A program made the position numbers and the translations under genes. The notes under the pieces were generated by a model, which did not search any database, was not told the DNA's origin, and saw only the letters and a program-made list of their open reading frames with translations. A stretch of 60,000 nucleotides of DNA, from contig NC_081410.1 of NCBI RefSeq assembly GCF_030272615.1, positions 502,970,442-503,030,441 on the forward strand, written 5' to 3'. Positions 10,681-21,451 of the stretch are shown here, piece by piece. Position 1 is the stretch's first letter. Each line of letters begins with the position of its first letter. This DNA is from Cryptomeria japonica (Eukaryota; Streptophyta; Pinopsida; Cupressales; Cupressaceae).

Positions 10681-12129
10681 TGTATGCGGGAAAAGTGGGT
10701 CGATAGAACTTGAAATGTGAAAAATGGAGTTCTAGGGAGCCTTGCTCACACACCCACAGGACTTCTTGGTGCAAGCTATGGAGTCATGAAGTATGGTTCA
10801 GCTTCCCAAGGATGGTTCCATGGTTCTCTATCTTACATGGTCCCTCAAACCAATGTTTTTTCTCTCAGATCACTGAGCAAAATGGTTTAGGGATGACAAA
10901 TGCAAGAACGAGGGATGCTTTTGTTGATTTTAAGATGAAATGCATCCTAAGCTATGCATGATCCTATAAATGCAATAAACTAGTTATAAGATGACAAGAT
11001 TAGTAACAAGACTATCTTAACATGCTATATTAGTCTATGATTAAGCTAAATGATAAGGAAAATACTCTAAACATGTATATTTAGATTAATTCCTATTGAA
11101 AAGAGAGGCTAAATGATGAGCATAAAATGATATTTAAAACTTGGATGGATTTTAGTATAAGTATGATGCTAAAGACTTGGATGATGAAAATGGAGGAATG
11201 AGAGCTCTATTTATAGCAAAAACAGGGCAATGGATGGTCAGGATTGAAAGAGGCAATCAAGGGTTGAGTTTGAAAGTTGGGAATCCATGTTTGCAATTGG
11301 CACCAATGAAATGGTGACAATTGTCAACATAAGGTTGGTTGAGAGGAGATTCAAGAAGCATTAAATGCTTGAGAAGACCTCATGGTTACCCTAGGGGTTA
11401 AGGGTTAAGGTTAAGTTAGGGTTATCCATTGGATAAAGCTTTTACCCAAAGGATAAACTCTTGTGCAAAGGTTTAAGGATAACCATGGTCAAAGTAATAA
11501 ATAATTGATGAGACCCCTGGGTTACATGGAGGTTAAGTTTATGGAAATTCTTTAACCATGTAAGAGGGTTGAGTTAACCATTAATGGTTATGAAGACTTT
11601 GGGGACAAATTTGTAAGAGTCCTTCCAAATTTGGGGGTATTCAACAAGTTAGCTTGTTGAATGGATAAAGGCTTTAATGCTTTTTGAAGACTTTACTCCA
11701 AATTTGAGAAGTGACCTCCTCAAATTTAGCGAAAAGGGATAATGGATGGGTTTGGGTTAATTAATCAGGATTAGAAGAATCTAGAAGAGGTTAGAAAGAG
11801 GGTTAGGATGCAAGTGGGAGGTGTAGGAAAATGCAAGTGGATGGAGAGAAAATAGAATTAATTTAAAATAAATTGCTTTATTTCAATTTGGTTGCAATTA
11901 AATAAATTAGATTTATTTAATTTAGGATAACTATTTTAATTAAATTTGAATTTAATTAAAAAGTGGATAGGGGCTTTAATTGAATGAAATGAATTTATCC
12001 TATTAAATGGTATATTGAATTAATTGAGTAAGTTACTTAATTAAATAGAGGAATGCGGGTAATTTAATTAAATAGAGAAATTAACATAAAGTATTCATTT
12101 AGGAATATGGTCATTTTTATACGTCTACA
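10681..12129 (-). repeat. 5' LTR of element A (about 1449 bp)
   Basis: On the minus strand it starts TGTAGACGTATAAAAATG and ends CCCGCATACA (TG...CA ends), followed by a 4-base spacer and the PBS. It has an AT-rich block near its start (11880-12090) and a TATA box at 11208-11217. The first bases resemble the LTR start of elements H and I (TGTAGACGTCTAAAAATGG). It shows no similarity to the LTR of element B, although the internal regions match. The partner LTR is outside the window, so the edges rest on the TG/CA ends and the PBS. Confidence 0.7.
11208..11217 (-). promoter_or_regulatory. TATA box in element A LTR
   Basis: Minus strand CTATAAATAG inside the LTR, about 530 bases from the LTR 3' end, is a plausible position for the core promoter driving the genomic RNA. 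No start site can be read from the sequence alone. Confidence 0.5.
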
Positions 12130-12654
12130 CTATGTCCAGATTGTATTGAGCAAATAAGAATCTTCTTTAGCATTTTAGATGTGAAGTTGTAGATAGATTT
12201 TTATTACTGTTATTTTATGAAAGTGACAGAAAATCTCTTAACCGAGTGGACTTAACAGTCTTATTTGTAAAACCATCTAGCAAGGTGACATTCTGATTGA
12301 GTGTTTGAAATCCTTTAACAAGGTCACTTCTAACAAGGTGAAGATCCTAACAGATCTGAGGGAAATCCCTCAACTGGGTCACATCTAGCAATGTGTTTGT
12401 AATCTTTAACATGATTTTCTTTTAACCGAGCATACTCTAGAAGAGTATATTTCTTAGTGGGTCCGAAATCCCATAGAGGTTTTTCCCTATTTGGGTTTCC
12501 ATGTTAAAACTATTGTTATGAGGTTTATGATGTTTATATGCTTTTGAGTTTGCATGTTTAGAAGTTTTGGTTATATTACAAAAGTATATGTTACCGAGGT
12601 TGAATCTGATGTTTTTATGGAAGATTAAGGTTGTATGATTCACCCCCCCCTCTC
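12130..12654 (+). repeat. 3' part of a copia-type LTR (fragment)
   Basis: This has the layout of the plus-strand copia LTR ends elsewhere in the window: repeated TCTAACAAGGTGA-like units (12282-12345), the TTTTTCCC...GGGTTTCCATG block (12470-12505), and the C-rich end ATTCACCCCCCCC followed by TCTC. It stops just before the usual end (CCGGTTATCCTAACA) and joins minus-strand RT sequence of C1 at about 12655. Its 5' part is missing where the element A LTR begins. Confidence 0.65.
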
Positions 12655-13412
12655 ATCTTGTTGGCTATTGGATCTATACTTTCATTAAGTATCAAAACTA
12701 TCACAATGTCATCTACATACACAACCACAATAATCATGTAATTCTCATCTTTTCTTATGTACAAATTGTTGTCAACACTTCCCTTTTTGAATCCCCGCTC
12801 CTTTAGATACAGATCTAATCTTGAGTACCATGCTCTGGGGGCTTTCTTCAGACCATACAAACCTTTCTTTAACCGATATACAAATATCTCATCATCATGC
12901 AGCAGAAATCCTTCTGGTTGCTCCATGTATACTTCTTCTTCCAAATTTCCATTTAGAAAGACAAATTTTACATCCATTTGGTACACTTTGTAGCCCTTGT
13001 AGGCACAGTAAGCTAGAAACATCCCAATTGCTTCTAGTCTAGCCATCGGTGCAAATGTTTCTTCAAAGTCAATCCCTTCTACTTGAGAGTATCCTTTGTA
13101 CACTAGTCTAGCTTTGTGCCTCACAACCTTACCTTCTTCATTCATTTTATTTTGGTAGACTCACTTTGTACAAATGATGTTCTTATCTTCCGGTCTAGGG
13201 ACTAATTCCCAAGTCTTGTTCTTCTCAATTTGGCGCATTTCTTCTTCCATGGCATCCATCCATTCTTGTCTCTCTCTAGCCTCAATGAAATTTTTGGGTT
13301 CAACTTCAGTCATGAGGCATAGGTTGAATTGTTCATTGTTTCGGGCAAGTCTTCTTCTAGTTTGCACACCATCACTCTTATTTCCCAGAATTTGTTCTTC
13401 TGGATGATTCAA
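12655..13412 (-). pseudogene. C1 copia reverse transcriptase, truncated after YVDD
   Basis: Starts with the linker EWMDAMEEEMRQIEKNKTWELV, then after a stop near 13145 the RVT_2 motifs [72 protein letters not shown] and VVYVDDIV. About 15 residues later the coding match ends abruptly and the sequence becomes the C-rich end of a plus-strand LTR. The final third of RT and all RNase H are absent. Confidence 0.88.
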
Positions 13413-14450
13413 CTATACATACCTCTTGGGAGCCTTCTGAGGTGCTACCTCTAGTTTAGTGTTAGACTGAACATCAATATTTTCATCATCGGAGTCATCA
13501 TACTGGTTAATGTGTGGTTGACATCCTTTGTGCATATCCTCATCAACTCTTACATGCACACTTTCAACAATTCTTCTTAGTCTTTTATTGTAGCATTTGT
13601 AGGTCTTGTTGTTTGACGAGTAACCAAGGAAGATCCCTTCATCACTTCTAGAGTCAAATCTTCCCAAACTATCCATATCATTCTTAATGAATCATTTGCT
13701 TCCAAAAACTTTGAAATATTTGACTGATGGGTTTCAGTCATACCATAATTCATAAGGTGTCATCTTGTTGTTTGTTCTTAACTAAACCTGGTTCAAAGTG
13801 TAGGCAATAGTATGCACAACTTCTTTCCAATAAGTATCTGGCAGACTGGCCTCATTCAACATAGTTCTGGCCATCTCCTTGACTGTCTTGTTCTTCCTTT
13901 CTACCACACCATTTTTCTATGGTGTTCTAGGAGAAGAGTATTGTCTTCTAATTCCATGTTTTTCACAGTAATCTTCAAATTCATTTGATGTGAACTCTCC
14001 ACCCCTGTCTGATCTTAGACATTTTAATTTGTATCCACTTTCCTTTTCCACCATCTTTCGAAAGATCTTGAATCTTTCAAATGCTTGTGATTTATCTTGT
14101 AGAAAGGTGACCCATGTCATCCTTGAGTAGTCATCAATGAAAAGCATGAAGTATCTTTCACTGGCAAGTGCTCTTGTTCTAGTTGGACCACACAGATCTG
14201 TATGCACAATTTCAAGTGGCTTTGAGGTGTTGTGCTCCTTTGTTCTGAAACTTACTCTTGTTTGCTTGCCTTTTTCACACTCATCACAAAATGTGTTTAC
14301 TGGCTTGATGATGGGTGGAATATTCCTCACACACCCCTTTTTGCTTACTACAACCAAGTTATCAAAATTTATGTGGCCTAATCTTCTATGCCACAACCAA
14401 CTTTCATTTTTTTGTCTTAACATACATTGGGACTCATATCATTCCTTCAG
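13413..14450 (-). pseudogene. C1 copia integrase (broken)
   Basis: HHCC-type finger (WLWHRRLGHINFD ... FCDECEKGK), then the core: VHTDLCGPTRT (first Asp), LFIDDYSRMTWV, CLRSDRGGEFTS (second Asp intact) and YSSPRTP. A TAG follows where other copies read QQNGVVERKN. The C-terminal part (13413-13676) has EGIFLGYSSNNKTYKCYNKR. Unlike D2, both acidic residues seen here are intact, so the stops are the main defects. Confidence 0.88.
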
Positions 14451-14493
14451 ATTATAAACATTTCCATTAGTTCTTTTTCCTTCTACCACCACT

Positions 14494-14811
14494 TTACCGG
14501 TGCTGTCTTTCTTTTTTGCCAACTGGTTGAGTCAAAGGTGAATTCGTAACCTTTGTCACACATTGACTTATACTTAGTAGATTATGTGTGAGGCCTTCCA
14601 CATAATATACATCATGTGCTTTCAATTTTCCATCAATTCCTAGTGTTCCTTTTCCCTCTATTTTGATGGAGGAATTGTCTCCAAACCTTACTAATCCACC
14701 ATTCCAATCTTCAAGATTAATGAATTTTCTTTTGTCACTAGTCATATGGTTTGAGCAACCACTATCTACTACCCATAGATTTTTCCTCTCAACATGCAAG
14801 GCAGTTTGCAT
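14494..14811 (-). pseudogene. C1 copia protease
   Basis: Active site LWVVDSGCSNHMTSDKRKF is the standard copia aspartic protease signature D-S-G-C, followed by GGLVRFGDNSSIKIEGKGT and VYYVEGLTHNLLSISQ. The catalytic Asp is present. It would cut Gag-Pol inside the particle. It lies between gag and integrase in the usual copia order. Confidence 0.85.
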
Positions 14812-16999
14812 AGTGAGACTTGATTCTGCCTTTCCTTTTTCTTTCTCAACCCAAACCGGTTTGATTTCCTTCTTATTGTCAGCTCCTGAATTCTACTCAG
14901 GCTCAGATATTGGTCTTTGATCAGGATTTTCCTTCAGTTGCTTGATCTTCTTGTTTCTGCATAATTTGGCTATGTGTCCAAATTCTTGATAGTTATAGCA
15001 TTTTATGTTTTCAATAAAAGAAGCATCCTTAATGCTATTGTAGGATATCGGTTGGTTCTTCAAACAATCAAAGCTCTTATGTCCATATCCATTGCACTGA
15101 TATCAAACAACATTCATATCTTAGAGTGCATTAAATGGATTTCTACTTTCAAAATTCATAGAAGGTTTATTGTTTAGCCTACAGTCAACTATTATGTGCC
15201 CAAATTTATTACACCGGTAACAGTAACCATGAAAATTTGATACATACCAGTCATGTTACCTTGGTCCAGAATGGAACTACCTCATTGAGGGTCTTCCATT
15301 CATGTTGTTGAATCTGGTGAATCCTTCTCGGTCAATCCTAGCATTCCTCCTTGGATCTGCAAATTTGTGCATGAAATGTGACCTCCGGTTCATTTCTGTA
15401 TGCCGGTTTGGATGCTGATTTCTAATAATATCAGCATGTCTTTTTACCGGTTTCCTTGCCTACAGTGAATGTATTCTTTTCTTCTCCTTCAATTGAAGAA
15501 GTGAACATTATCTCTTTGTCGAATTTTCCTTTGTGGGTTGATCCTTGACCAACTTCAAAGCCTAAGCCACTGGTGTCTTTGGATTGCTTTTGTTTTCTCA
15601 ACATCTTATCCAATGTTTCAGTGTTGCCTTCATACTTGCTTCTTACTTTTATTTCTTCCTTTCTTTCCTCAAGCTCCTTTCTGAGCTTTATTATTTTTGC
15701 TTCTAGATGTTGTTGCTCCTTTTATTTCTTTGTCAAATCAAGGGTTTTAGCTTCACTGATCCTCTTAGTTTCTTCCAACTGCAACTTTAATTCATATATG
15801 ATTTGACCGGATTCTTCCAGAGACTGCTTTAAGAGATCTTGTTCATCTAATGCAATAAGCTTAACTCTCTTGAGTTCTCTTCTTGTTTTACTTAGTTCTT
15901 CAAGTGCATTGATAAGTTCACTTTCCAAATCCACTTCAGCCTCAACATCCTCTTCTTCCTCATCTTCAGTAGCAAATCTATCAAATGCCATGAAAAGATT
16001 TACTCTTATGTGGTTCTCATGGTCATCATCTTCTGATGCATCCTCGTCATCTATTGTGTCATCCTCAATGGTATATAAACTATTTTGGTTCCGGTAGTCT
16101 CTTCTTCCCTACCGATGGTCATTTATTTCTCTGTCTTTGCCAATAGATCTTCTGAACTCTCTTGACTCATCTCCACTAGTTTCTTTGTAAGGACAACTTG
16201 TAGCGAAGTGTCCTACCTTCCCAAAATGGAAACACTTAAGTGGCAGCTTTCCTTTGTACTAGCCTAATCCTCTTTTGAGCTTCCTGACAAAGTTTGCTAC
16301 TTCAGCATCAAATTTTTCACTAGATTCTTCAAGACTAACAACTTCCTTCCCCTTTTTAGTGGTATTGAAAGCAACTTCTTTTCTTGAGGAAGTCTCACCG
16401 GTTGTTCTCATCTCATAGGCTGTCAAGGAACCAAATAGTTCATCCATAGTAAAAGTCTTCAGATCCTTGGCTTTTTCTATGGCTGACACTTTAGTATCAT
16501 ATTTGGGAGTGAGAGATCTAAGTATCTTTTTGACAAGAATTTCATCTACAACCTCTTCACCAAGTCCTCTAATAGCATTCACAGTTTCATCAAATCTGTG
16601 AAGGTATTCTGCTATTTTTTCATCACCTTTCATTTTGATGCTTTCAAGTTGGCTCCTTAGAGTTTGTAGTTTGGCCTCCTTGACCTTTTCATCTCCCTCA
16701 AACAATATCTACAACTTGTCCCATGTTTACTTTGCTGAAACATAGTGCATAACCTTGACAAATTCATTATCGGACAATCCACTCAATATGGCATGTTTAG
16801 CCTTTGCATTATTTTCATACTCCTTCTTTGCATCCGGATCAGTGGGAGGAGTATTAGGAACAACATACCCATTCTTGACTGACATCCATACATCAAAGCC
16901 AAGAGATGAAATATATGTCTCCATTCTTCTGCTCCATAAGGCATAGTTAGAACCATCAAACAAAGGGGCTTTTGAGGAAGCAAACTCACTTCTTGCCAT
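14812..16999 (-). pseudogene. C1 copia gag with coiled-coil extension (broken)
   Basis: I take ATG 16997-16999 (MARSEFASSKAPLFDGSNY) as the start. The N-terminal gag domain reads NYALWSRRMETYISSLGFDVW. Middle part: IKMKGDEKIAEYLHRFDETV and ILRSLTPKYDTKVSAIEKA. The zinc knuckle near 16195-16240 reads CFHFGKVGHFATSC, so its second Cys is Phe. After it come an acidic segment and a coiled coil (about 15990-15620) rich in Leu, Glu and Lys, then the conserved MLRKQKQSKDTSGLGFE. Stops near 16727, 16259, 15722 and 15431 break the frame. Confidence 0.85.
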
Positions 17000-17051
17000 T
17001 GTGCTCAAAGTCTAGAATCTACTTAAGGTTTAAAGATAACCAGGAACTTAT

Positions 17052-17063
17052 GCTTGGATACCA
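17052..17063 (-). other. C1 primer binding site
   Basis: Minus strand TGGTATCCAAGC, two bases after the LTR end. Copia PBS sequences complement initiator tRNA-Met (TGGTATCAGAGC); this one has two changes. Confidence 0.75.
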
Positions 17064-17065
17064 AT

Positions 17066-18320
17066 TGTTGAAAATACCAATTATGTACTTAATCACATAG
17101 ATAGTCAAACCCGTAATATAAGAAAGAAAGGCAAAGTGACCATGCATACACAACCAACTCACAACACCAAATTTACAAGGAAAACCCAATATGGGAAAAA
17201 CCTCGGTGAGAAAAGTTGCTGAAGTCTACTGCTCCAATCCAGCCTCACAGTAAAACATAGTTACAAAGTTTAGGGCACCAACCCAAGGAGCACCAACCCC
17301 TGCAACAAACTCCAACTTGGCAATGTATATGGAAATACTATTTGAGTACAATTTAGGCTTCTTAATGCAAATGAATTCTGCAGCTCTTGAATCAATTAAC
17401 TTTTTGTTATCTTTCTCTCCTTTTCACACATAGTCTCTTAGTACACTGTGTCATACTAGGATGCTGCCTTCTCTTCCATGCCTAACCAATAAGGCTGAAC
17501 TACTTGACTATGAAACTACCGGTAGAGTCCTCTGACTAGTCTTCCTGCTTACTCACACTGTAACTTGATCAAAACCCCTTCTCAAGTTTTCTTCTTCCAA
17601 CTCCTCTCCACACTACTTTCTTTACTGCAATATCATTATTTCTTTTCATTGCTCCATTTTCGTGTAAGATGATTTCCCACCAAAACAATTCAAAATCTAG
17701 GCGGTTAGGGTTTCTTCACCATCCTCGAGGCAAATCAAATCTAGCTTGATCTTGCAAGATCTGATCTCCTTGAATTCCATCGGTTCAACTCTGTCATTTC
17801 CGTGCATTTTAAGACATGTTTTACAGACAGGGGAAACACGATCCTTTATATAGATTTACATCTCTCAAATTGATATTAATGCCTTTGATGTTTCCTTCTC
17901 AAGATATTCTTTCAATCTGATCTTCTTGCTTTGATCCAGGCACCAACTACTCCCCTGATCTTCCTCTGTCATTCCTTTTTCCTTGAGCTGCAATCAGTCT
18001 GATGCAATCCCTTGATTTGCAATTCCTTCATTAATGGTGAATATCTATTTCATCAACCTTGTCAATGTTGCTTCACCAACCACACCCTACTTGCCATCTT
18101 AGCTTCACACTAATCAAGAAACAACTTTCCAATGTTCAGTCGATCCAACAGACACATACCAGTTGCCAATAGAGTGTTCTTCACCTATTGATTGATATAG
18201 CATCCTATATCGGTTGTACATCTTATCATTCTACCTCTTCATTATTATCCAAGCAACCATCTACCATGTTCAATCTCCACTGGTTGATATCAATGATAAC
18301 TAAGTGCCAAAATGCCAACA
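17066..18320 (-). repeat. C1 5' LTR (1255 bp)
   Basis: Minus strand start TGTTGGCATTTTGGCACTTA and end GGTATTTTCAACA. TATA box CTATATAAAG at 17844-17853 (minus strand). Near its 3' end it holds the block found in all copia LTRs here (minus CGAGGTTTTTCCC...GGGTTTTCCTTG, 17176-17215). It is followed at 18321 by D1 sequence, so C1 probably inserted into D1. Confidence 0.8.
17844..17853 (-). promoter_or_regulatory. TATA box in C1 LTR
   Basis: Minus strand CTATATAAAG, in the middle of the LTR, a normal place for the promoter of a copia element. Confidence 0.5.
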
Positions 18321-18665
18321 TATGTCCCAATTCAAAACTCTATATTTGCTTTTAGCAAATCTATAGATGATTTGCATAACAGGCTGTATATCTATGATAA
18401 TGAGAAGGCAAAGAGACTCCGGTCTCTAAAGGAACTCAAAATTTTGCTCACATCACAAGTAGACATACTTTAGAGAGCCTACTCAAATGTAGAAGCTATC
18501 CTAGCAACTCCTAAAACCTACACACTAGATTCCATGGAAGACTTCTGTTCACAACTGATGTCTACATTTGAGTACACTGAGAATGTGTTGGCGTCATGGA
18601 CAAATGCTTTGTCACAATTAAAGAAGAGCTACAATGTTATTTTCATGAGAATTGCTTATGCCTGA
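18321..18665 (+). pseudogene. D1 remnant of the element G type protein (C-terminal part)
   Basis: One frame of 114 codons ending in TGA at 18663-18665, with an internal TAG at 18471-18473. Visible pieces: NEKAKRLRSLKELKILLTSQ, SMEDFCSQLM and ENVLASWTNALSQLKKSYN. The last part matches the final exposed region of the G frame (DMEDFVIVLYGHF, KSSWESSLQAAKENFKDIF), sharing MEDF, a Trp-Ser/Thr pair and a helical Lys-rich end just before the purine tract. I do not recognise the family. Function unknown; helical structure likely. Confidence 0.5.
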
Positions 18666-18929
18666 CTTTTGATATAGTTTTTAAAGTTATTGTTGTATAT
18701 GTTGAACATTATAGATACAAATTTTCTATATATATATATATATTGGTTTTTCAATTTCGCATTGTTGTCAAAGGGGGAGTAGAAAAATGTATCTGTGTTT
18801 TTGAAAATTTTGTATAATGCATGTATTAAAGGGGAGCATGTGTATATGTGTAAAAAAAAATTATATGCACACTTAGCGGTATTACTGTAAAATTTTCTGA
18901 GTGTCGCCATCAATGCCAAAGGGGGAGAT

Positions 18930-20043
18930 TGTTGGCTTGATGATGATTGTAATATATTCATCATATGTTGTCATTGATGAAACGCATACACACACATATG
19001 ATTATATTGACTACCGATATAACTTCAAGTTTTTTATACTACAACCAGTATGCTAGAGGTTATACTAAAGAGGTTTATCTCTAACCGATACTTTGTGTCA
19101 ACCGGTATATGCACATAAGACAACCAATGAATACACATTAGTCGGCATCAATGTGAAGATCAAGATGGAGATCAAGTGGAGATCATGATAGGAAATTCAA
19201 GGATAATGGTTCATATGTTTTACTCAAATCAGTATTTGATTGTTCCAACCAATATTTGGTAATTTTGTGATGAGTTACCATAGATTGCGAGGAGTTATCC
19301 CATCGACAAAATTTTGGCGGTAATTTTTGTGATGAGTTATGATCACTTGGCCAGATACACTGCACCTAGGAAATTATGTTATGATTTCTCAAGGCCGATA
19401 TGAAATCATAATGTCTATATATTGACATCACAATGAATTATTTGATATATGTGGAAGTGTTGTGTTGTGTGCGAAAGTAAAAAGAGTTAAGTTGTAGAGT
19501 ATGCAGAAGAGAAGCGATTATGTTTAGAAGGATCTGATCAAGCAAGTATTGTGATACTCAAATAGATCAAACCAATCCTATTGTTTTCTAATAGTTACAG
19601 TATAATCAAATCCCCTAACCGTGTAAGCTCTAACAAGATTCAATGTATAAATCCTCTAACAAGGTGATCCATTAGTTTGGATTTTGAAATCCTCTATCGA
19701 GGTTACTCCTTATAGGGTATTACCTTTAATAGGGTATAAGCTTCTAATCAAGCTTTGGGATCTCTAACAAGATTCACTCCTAGTAAAGCACTTTGTAGAC
19801 CTTAACCGGTCAGTTATCTATTACTGCATATTTAACTTGTGAGTCCCATCTCACCATGGTTTTTACCTATATGGGTTTTCCATGTACAAACACTTGTGCT
19901 ATGGTGGATGCTGTTATATCATTTTGGATTGCATGTATTGTGTTTAAAAGTTTTGTTAAGTTCATCTATCGGTTAGTGTTTGAAGTAGTTTTATTTTTGG
20001 TGTCACTGATTCATCCCCCCTCTCAGTACTTTTCAAGTCCATC
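18930..20043 (+). repeat. D1 LTR, lacking its last bases
   Basis: Starts TGTTGGCTTGATGATGATTG directly after the purine tract. It contains repeated CTAACAAGGTGA-like units (19627-19765), the CATGGTTTTT...GGGTTTTCCATG block (19853-19887) and a C-rich end (ATCCCCCCTCTCAG near 20012). It breaks off near 20043, where homology to the D2 LTR begins. Confidence 0.65.
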
Positions 20044-20328
20044 ACTTTATGTAGAAGTATCATTTGACTGTGGGTAGGCTTCCCACCATGGTTTTCTCCT
20101 TTCTAGGTTTTCCACGTACAAATCATGGTGTTATGTGGTATGGTTGCTTTGCATTGATTATCTAGTTAATTGTTAAGTTGTATTGTTTACCGGTATCTAT
20201 TCCTACCGACATTTGTTTGTGCTTTACCGGTACTTGATTTGTTTAAGGTTGTATTGTGGATTAAAATTTATAATTTGTTAAAAACTAATTCACCCCCCCC
20301 TCTCATTGGTTCACCAGTTATCCTAACA
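20044..20328 (+). repeat. D2 5' LTR, only the last 285 bp
   Basis: Aligns with the last part of the D2 3' LTR from GTAGAAGTATCAT (25860 region) to TTATCCTAACA. The first roughly 940 bases are missing and D1 LTR sequence takes their place. Its C-run is eight bases, against 17 in the 3' LTR. Confidence 0.8.
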
Positions 20329-20330
20329 AT

Positions 20331-20342
20331 TGGTATCAGAGC
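20331..20342 (+). other. D2 primer binding site
   Basis: TGGTATCAGAGC, an exact match to the classical plant copia PBS complementary to initiator tRNA-Met, two bases after the LTR end. Confidence 0.88.
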
Positions 20343-20386
20343 TTTGATCCTCTTTTATATAAGCTTAACTGCTTGAGGCAGATCCT

Positions 20387-21360
20387 ATGGCAACTAACAC
20401 TTCTAATCCACTGGAAACTATTTTTAGAAGAGAAATCCTTGAGCTTGATGGAACAAATTATGGGATATGGAAAATTCGAATGGAGACTCATCTTAAATGT
20501 CTTGGCAAGGATATTTGGGAGATCACTAAGAAAGGATACACACCTTATGATCTAGCATCTAGCAATCATGCTCCTGCAAACCCGGATAAGAATATTGAAA
20601 ATGATTGCAGAGCTAGAGAAGCCCTCTTGTGTGCACTTACTGATCAATAGATTATGGGATTGACTGACAAATCATCGACTAAGGTTAAATGGGACAAATT
20701 GCAAACTTTGAATGAAGGTGACCCTACTGTCAAAATTGCTAAACTTGATGGTTACCGAGTAAGGTATGAAAACTTGAAAATGGAAGAAAATGAAAGAATT
20801 ACTGTGTTTATGGAAAGAGTAAATGAGATTGTTATTGGAATTCAATGTTGTGGAGGATTTCTATGTGAAGATGAAATAGTTTCCAAAGTCTTGAGAGCCC
20901 TTCCATAGGCTTACAAGATGAAGGCAACTGCAATTAATGAGTTAAGAACAATGGCAAACACTTCAGTCAACAAAGAGATTCTGATTGGGAAATTATCTTT
21001 TTTTAAGCTTGAAGAATTTGGATCGTTTGGAGTTGTAAAGTCTGAACTTGCTTTTCATGAATCATCATCAACATCTACCGGCAAAAGTGATTGGAGAGCC
21101 CTATATGCAAAATAATTGGAAGACATGAGGAAAGAAGATGAAGAGCTTGAGCAACTTGAAGCCTTGTTTGCTAGAAGAATGCCTAAAGGTCCAACTAGAA
21201 GTAAGTATAAAGGAAAATAACCTTTTAAATGTTTTGCATGTAATAAGATTGGTCATTTTGCATGTAGATGTCCTAAAAAGAATGCAAGGTTTGAGGAAAG
21301 AGTTAGGAAAACTTTTAAGCCTAAGCCAAACAGATATAGATTCAAGAAAAGTAAATGATG
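20387..21360 (+). pseudogene. D2 copia gag (broken)
   Basis: ATG at 20387 (MATNTSNPLETIFRREI), the first ATG in this frame after the PBS. Gag domain: LDGTNYGIWKIRMETHLKCL, then KVKWDKLQTLNEGD and ENERITVFMERVNEIV. Zinc knuckle CFACNKIGHFACRC (CX2CX4HX4C, all ligands present) at 21230-21271, then a basic tail. In-frame stops near 20648, 20906, 21113 and 21218. The normal product would form the particle shell and bind genomic RNA. Confidence 0.88.
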
Positions 21361-21451
21361 CTACATAGCAGACGAGGAAGGAGTAACTGATGACTCTGGA
21401 GATGAACCGACAAAAGACTCTGCTAGTGGATTTGGAAATGGAAAAGAATGG

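Larger units (their letters stand above)
1..12129 (-). mobile_element. Element A: Ty3/gypsy Tat-type LTR retrotransposon, degraded, 3' LTR outside window
   Basis: Read on the minus strand, the order is 5' LTR (10681-12129), PBS, long leader, gag, protease, G-patch linker, RT, RNase H, second RNase H, integrase, then a 3' noncoding stretch leaving the window at position 1. The second RNase H and the CX2HX4HX4C gag finger are typical of the plant Tat lineage. All domains carry stops, and two catalytic residues are changed (protease Asp to Tyr, second integrase Asp to Asn), so it is not autonomous. Element B at 50015-60000 is the same internal family on the other strand. The base after the LTR at 12130 belongs to a copia LTR fragment, probably the insertion target, but the other edge is not visible. 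Confidence 0.9.
12655..18320 (-). mobile_element. Element C1: Ty1/copia retrotransposon (SIRE-like), 3' truncated
   Basis: On the minus strand: 5' LTR 17066-18320, PBS 17052-17063, gag from 16999, protease, integrase, then RT, which breaks off right after the catalytic YVDD. RNase H and the 3' LTR are gone, replaced by an opposite-strand LTR end. The order protease-integrase-RT identifies copia. A long gag with a coiled coil after the zinc knuckle fits the SIRE/Maximus lineage. The 3' truncation prevents any check of a target-site duplication. Confidence 0.88.
18321..20043 (+). mobile_element. D1: 3' end of a copia-type non-autonomous element
   Basis: Consists of a short internal end (18321-18929) with a coding remnant, three purine tracts (18771-18780, 18828-18836, 18918-18928), and an LTR that starts right after the last tract. 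The C1 LTR abuts its left side and a truncated D2 LTR abuts its right side. The coding remnant resembles the C-terminus of the element G protein, not pol. An (AT)n run lies at 18727-18743. Confidence 0.65.

Noticed and set aside
11390-11440. TTAGGG/TTAAGG-like run resembling plant telomere repeats.
   Set aside because: Only a few irregular units inside the element A LTR; no regular TTTAGGG array.
18596-18964. Small frames on both strands around the (AT)n run.
   Set aside because: Low-complexity sequence in a noncoding element end; no conservation with the D2 or G equivalents.
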